This document shows, one piece after another, positions 1-64,000 of a DNA stretch of 64,000 bases. Position 1 is the first letter of the stretch, and every line of letters begins with the position of its first letter. The notes beneath the pieces were generated by a model, which was not told where the DNA came from, did not search any database, and worked only from the letters and a program-made list of their open reading frames with translations. The translations under genes and the position numbers were made by a program. The stretch is from Malurus cyaneus samueli (lineage: Eukaryota > Chordata > Aves > Passeriformes > Maluridae): NCBI GenBank assembly GCA_009741485.1, contig CM019216.1, positions 27,483,741 to 27,547,740 on the forward strand. The letters are read 5' to 3'.

Positions 1-59451
<59,451 letters not shown>

Positions 59452-59814
59452 AGAAAAGCATTGTAAGAGACTTGGTTATTACCTCATTAACAGATGAATT
59501 CAGATAATGTGTGGTGTTAAAGTATAGCTGCAGCTGTATTTTAAGAGATATTTATACTTTTTATATGGAAGATAATTTATATCATCCACACTTAGGGCTT
59601 TTTAACATCAACTTTACTTTCTAGATAATGTGACTGTGCAATATTTTTTTATTTTGTTCTTTTTACTTTTTCTATTACTTTTTCTTAATTTTGGGTACCT
59701 AATTATTTGGAGATTAAAGCACAGTGTGTACTTTTGTTTGGTTGGCTATTGGCTCTCAGACAACAGAAGTCAATGTTACTTGGCTACGTTTTACAAGAGG
59801 CTTTAGATGCCAAA

Positions 59815-59820
59815 AATAAA
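59815..59820 (+). terminator. FAM135A: Proximal polyadenylation signal AATAAA
   Basis: Canonical AATAAA 364 nt after the stop. A GT-rich stretch (GTGTTCAGTTGTCGT) follows about 35 nt later, as expected for a working cleavage site. Confidence 0.65.
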
Positions 59821-60321
59821 TTGGATTTTAAAATTCTAATAATGTCTTACGTGTTCAGTTGTCGTATTTTAGCACTGTAGGAAGTTTAACTGGAAACACA
59901 ATGAGCTGCTAAAATACTGGATATTTGAAAATGACTATATGTGCTACAGCTTAACAGTTTTCTACGAAATCATTACTGTCGTTAAACACATTATGCCTGC
60001 GGGAATATATTTTCTACTAATCTCAAAAACATGGTAGTTTACATACTCAAATTTTATTACTGGAAATTTTGTTTTCAGAAGCAAATGGCAACTAAGGATT
60101 TTTGAATGTTCAGTGATAGCTGCCTTCAAATAATTGGGGTTTTGCAAACTGTATTAAGATGGTTCCTTACTCTGTCAGTTCTTCAGATGAACATGGACAA
60201 CTTTACATGGACTTCCTTGTATGTACTTAAAATAAGTAAATGTTATAAATTTCTGCAATACTTTTATGAACTTAAGCAATTTTTAAATATTGTTAAAAAT
60301 GTTTTATTGACTATAAAGTAT

Positions 60322-60329
60322 TGTAAATA
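60322..60329 (+). promoter_or_regulatory. FAM135A: Pumilio recognition element TGTAAATA
   Basis: Perfect 8-mer of the PUM1/PUM2 consensus in the distal 3' UTR; present only in a transcript that passes the proximal polyadenylation site. Confidence 0.45.
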
Positions 60330-60636
60330 TAAATCAATACATCTTCAAATGAGACAATATTGTAAACTTTACCTGTTTAGTGACACAGATAAAATGTTTT
60401 TGATATACAGGAATGTTAAAGGTCTATTGACTTTCTACTGGTGCTGAATAGCATTGTTTGGTTTCTCCTTCCTTCCCTTTTCTCCTTTTCAAACAATAAT
60501 TCGCAGAAGGTGGAGGAAAAGAGTTACATGTGCATTCACTAATTGTACACTAATTGTAATGAACATTTTTTGAAAAATATAAATTTGTTGTATAATGCAT
60601 GTTTATTTTTAGCATTGTGTTATTACATCTGGTGTT

Positions 60637-60642
60637 AATAAA
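60637..60642 (+). terminator. FAM135A: Distal polyadenylation signal AATAAA
   Basis: Canonical AATAAA about 1.2 kb after the stop. The downstream sequence is less GT-rich than at the proximal site. Confidence 0.55.
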
Positions 60643-61305
60643 ATGAACAAATTACTCTAATGAAAGCAATTAAAGAAACTGAAATGTTCTGCTAATAACC
60701 AAAATTCTGGGGAGGCTTTTTAATATATAGTTAATAATTTTGTACTTTTGAAATGAATATAGCAATAATAGTTTATAATGAAGTGATTTTGCGTTTGATA
60801 TGGAATGTTGCATAATAGTCTTTGTACTATGGGGGGCGTTCCCTGTAACTTACAGTATGCTCAAATGAGCATCTACAGTTCAGCAATGTATACACCGTGA
60901 AGAGTATTTTATTAGAACTGTATGAGGCAAATCCTTATAACACAAAGGTACCTTTAATACATTTTCACTACACGAATGCCTATTTTTATTAATAATTTTG
61001 TAGTGTGATGTTGCTGCTAAGCTCTAAATGTTTAAATTATGTTCTGGTATCTCAACTGTCTTTTTATTTAACATTGTTACAGTATTTGGCTACTGGCTTA
61101 ACTTGGAGTATCTGCTTAAGGGAGCTAAAGTTACAAAATATTCCTTGATTCACAGTGAGGACTTGAAATTGCTTGTAGTAAATATTTAGATGGTCCTATC
61201 GCTATTGAAAAATGTCAGTCTGGCTTTCTGTCTCTGGAATTCTGAAAGTGTAACACATGCTTTTGTGATCAGAAAGGCAAAAATATCCTGGCAGAAATAG
61301 CCACT

Positions 61306-61430
61306 GGTTGGTTTTGGGTTGTTTTTTTGTTTGTTTTTGTTTTGTTTTGTGGGGTTTTTTTGTGATTTTTGTTGTTGTTGTTTTTTTGGGTTTTGTTTGG
61401 TTGGTTTGTGGTTGGTTGGTTTTGTTTTTG
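61306..61430. repeat. T/G-rich simple repeat (GTTTT/GGTTT type)
   Basis: About 125 bp consist almost only of T and G: GTTTGTTTTTG, GTTGTTGTTG and GGTTGGTTGG units in irregular order. The opposite strand reads as Lys/Gln/Asn/Pro-rich open frames, which are artefacts of composition. Confidence 0.95.
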
Positions 61431-63854
61431 TAACAGTAGATCCCATCCATTTAAGACAGCCTAAATAAGTTTGTTCTTCAATGAAAATGGATGGTGCAGA
61501 AAATCATGTGATATTTGCATGTAAGTTTATTGAGGAACAGGGCAAATTAAGAGAACATTAAATTCATTCTCTTTTCCCTAATTTTTATGGTCTAGTGGTC
61601 TGGTAGCCCTCTCAGTACTGTAGCTTTTATGAGGACTGTTTGACATCCCAAAGTCTCAAAGGAATGTGCTGTTAGATAGTAGAGAGAGGCATGATGACCC
61701 CAATATGTCCTTAAAGCACAGAAAATTCGTATTTACTTACAGACTGTATGGTCACTTGCAGTTGCTCTCTGAATAACACATGCAGCCTGGGATGTTCTGG
61801 ACAGCTGTGCATGTGTTGCATGGCATGTTCCTCCTTTTCCCACATTTTTCTGCCTTCTCCTTCCTAGACAGAAAAACACACTTGTGTTTATGCAAGTCAG
61901 TATCATGTGATGCACTAGCAGCTGTAAAGTGCTCCATCTCACCACTCTCCTGTTTGAATGAGAGCTTCATCTTCCTTTAGCAGTAGTGACCTCTCCTTTA
62001 TGCAGGTATCCTACAGTTGCTTGAAAGAGAATTATGCTGCTTACAGAATAAGAGGTAAGAATTGAGGTCTTAACATTCCTTTTTAAAGCTGTCAGTCTCT
62101 TGCTCCCTGAAGGCAGTAGGCTGGTAGTTATTTCAAAAAGTTCTCAGTGATATTATTAGGACATCACTGCATAAAATGACATAGTGTCTGAACTTCTGTT
62201 TGCATGTAGTGTATGTAAATTAATTCCTTGGGTTGTGTTTGAACCCTTGATAAAAATTTAACTTTCTGTTCCTGTAGATCCAGAAATTGCTACTACTTTG
62301 GAAAAAGAGCTCATGTAATACTGACAATCACCAGGCTTTGCAGCAGAGCCAAGAGATTTTGCATTGATGGAAAACTTACTTTGTAACTACCAAACAACCT
62401 TGTTTCCAAGCCAATTTTATTAACCCTTCCCTGACCAGGGGTGGTTGTTCAGATAACCAAGGTTCTTGACGTGGTGTCAGAGGCAGAGGGGGCATTTAGG
62501 TAATATCAGTACTTGCTGCCAGGGCAGTGCTGGTTGTGGTGCTTTTCAGATAGTCCCCAAGACCAGTACATTTGGCTTATCTGAACTGACCTGCTGCCAG
62601 CTTTGTGCTAGCTGTAAGTCTTTATTCCCCACTTTTTGGAATAGCAAAGCTAAATACAGTATTGTTTGTGTCGTCTCACGAGGCAAGCTGCAGTGCAAGA
62701 GAGAAGTGATCACTAAACAGAGGAAGGAAAACAAGAAAAGAAAACATTTAATCACAAAATAGAAAATTCCTGTGGTGTATGCTGCATTTGTTTTTACCAA
62801 TGTTCAAATTTACTACCTCCTCACACAAAAGATCCAGAAATAAATAATTCAGGAGTTAGAAGTGAATTTTGCTTTTTTTTACAGCTGTACAATAAATAAA
62901 GATTAGAAATGTGTTTTGAAGGCAGTTAATTTTTAGGTGGATAAACAATACCTCATTAATCATTCATTGGTATTTCATTCTGACCATTTGATTTTCGACA
63001 TGTATCCATGTGTGTATGATGTATGCATAAATGTATGATTTTTCATGGATTGTGTGAAGCTTTTTAGGAGCAGAGCTTACTATTACTTGTAATGTGTGTC
63101 TGCAGACAGCTTGGTAAGAGTTTTTTTTAAGGGAAGGATTTTATGTTAGTTTTTACTGTATTGAGCATGTAAACTAAGTTCTTGAACTATGACAAGATCT
63201 GTTTGAGTTTTTTTCTTGCTGAGCAGAAGAGCTTTTTTTTCTGCATTCATCTTTACTCTCTCTGGCCTAGAGGCCCAGCATTTTGTTGTTAAAATAAAGG
63301 AAAGGGTTCATTATTTTCAATCTCTAATGTCTAATTAACCATGTTATAAAAGGCTGACTGAGAAAATGTCACTCATAAGGCAGTCAGTTAAATTTAATCA
63401 CTTTCAGTGTGTAGGCATCACCAGATGTAGCACAGTAAACTCCAGGGATTGCTGCTGCTCTTAATTTACCAAGATTTACTTTCTTAAACCTTTCAAATGT
63501 GAACACAAAATGCCAAGTTATCTTCTGCGGTTTATCTGTGGACAGAGTGAATTCTGTTTTATGTAAGATCAAGGTTAGCTGGAGAAGTTTGAAGAGTGAC
63601 AAAAAGCGAATTTCGCCATATTCAAAACATTAACAGTAGCTAATTAACTGGAGTTCCACTCCATGAACACAGATTTACTTATCCCAGGGTTAGATTTATA
63701 CTACATGTTAAAAACAGCTTCACGTTAAACTGTGAAATTGGAAAGATGTCGTCTGAAAGCACAAACACTGTACACCACTGTGGTATTAGCCCAGGTTGTT
63801 ACACAGACTGCTTAGGATATGTATTATTTGAACAATATACATATTTTAATTATT

Positions 63855-63898
63855 AAAGAAAAAAAAACAAAAAAAAAAATTAAAAAACCAAACAAACC
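63855..63898. repeat. A-rich low-complexity run
   Basis: A-runs interrupted by single C, G or T, ending AACCAAACAAACC. No target-site duplication or retrocopy is visible next to it. Confidence 0.85.
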
Positions 63899-64000
63899 CT
63901 AACTGGACTGCAATACACATTGTGGGGGAAAATGGGTTCTTGCAGTGCTAAACTCTTCACTGCATCGAAGAAGGAAGACGACTTTGCTCCAGGTTTGGCA

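Larger units (their letters stand above)
59452..60665 (+). other. FAM135A: FAM135A 3' UTR (extent inferred)
   Basis: AT-rich sequence after the stop, with AATAAA at 59815 and 60637. A short form would end near 59840 and a long form near 60665. The long part contains a perfect Pumilio-type TGTAAATA at 60322-60329. Extent is inferred from signals only. Confidence 0.7.
60666..64000. other. Downstream intergenic sequence
   Basis: No gene is supported. The stretch has a T/G-rich simple repeat (61306-61430), an A-rich run (63855-63898), further AATAAA motifs near 62839 and 62895, and a pair of splice-site-like segments (62006-62054 and 62280 onward) discussed as a finding. In human the next gene in this direction is SDHAF4, but none of its protein is visible here. 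Confidence 0.6.

Noticed and set aside
61186..61450. Lys/Gln/Asn/Pro-rich open frames on the - strand
   Set aside because: They are the translation of the T/G simple repeat and not a gene.

Overview
This is vertebrate nuclear DNA, most likely from a bird. It is AT-rich, exons are short and bounded by GT-AG splice sites, introns are long, and the recognisable interspersed repeats are CR1-type LINE fragments, the dominant retroposon of birds and other sauropsids. Nothing bacterial, viral or CRISPR-like is visible.

One protein-coding gene explains almost the whole window: FAM135A, on the + strand, from the ATG at 1931 to the TAG at 59449-59451. I placed 20 coding exons by reading frame, splice sites and the protein sequence. 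Joined, they make 4575 nt, or 1524 residues plus a stop, when a 78-nt exon at 31571-31648 is included, and 1498 residues when it is skipped. All junctions keep frame. The N-terminal half (exons 1-12) holds the conserved FAM135 region (DUF3657). One 2.3-kb exon encodes a long, probably disordered, Ser/Glu/Lys-rich linker. Exons 14-20 encode a C-terminal DUF676 alpha/beta-hydrolase domain with an intact GHSLG nucleophile motif and plausible Asp and His partners. The first, untranslated exon and the promoter are not recognisable and probably lie before position 1.

Layout: 1-1886, sequence upstream of the first coding exon; 1887-2007, start-codon exon; 2008-21218, a 19-kb intron with CR1 fragments, a GC-rich patch and an assembly gap at 20955-20964; 21219-28732, exons 2-7; 31571-31648, candidate cassette exon; 33871-40632, exons 9-12; 40885-43189, the large exon; 45199-59451, hydrolase exons; 59452 to about 60660, 3' UTR with two polyadenylation signals; then about 3.3 kb of intergenic DNA with a T/G-rich simple repeat and no gene I can support.

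I found no undescribed multi-gene system. The observations most worth a second look are the phase-symmetric 78-nt exon with a weak acceptor, an old CR1 fragment in intron 15, a head-to-tail-broken CR1 pair in intron 1, a C-rich/G4-capable tract in intron 2, and a spliced-looking pair of open segments downstream of the gene. Residue numbers throughout assume that the 78-nt exon is included.
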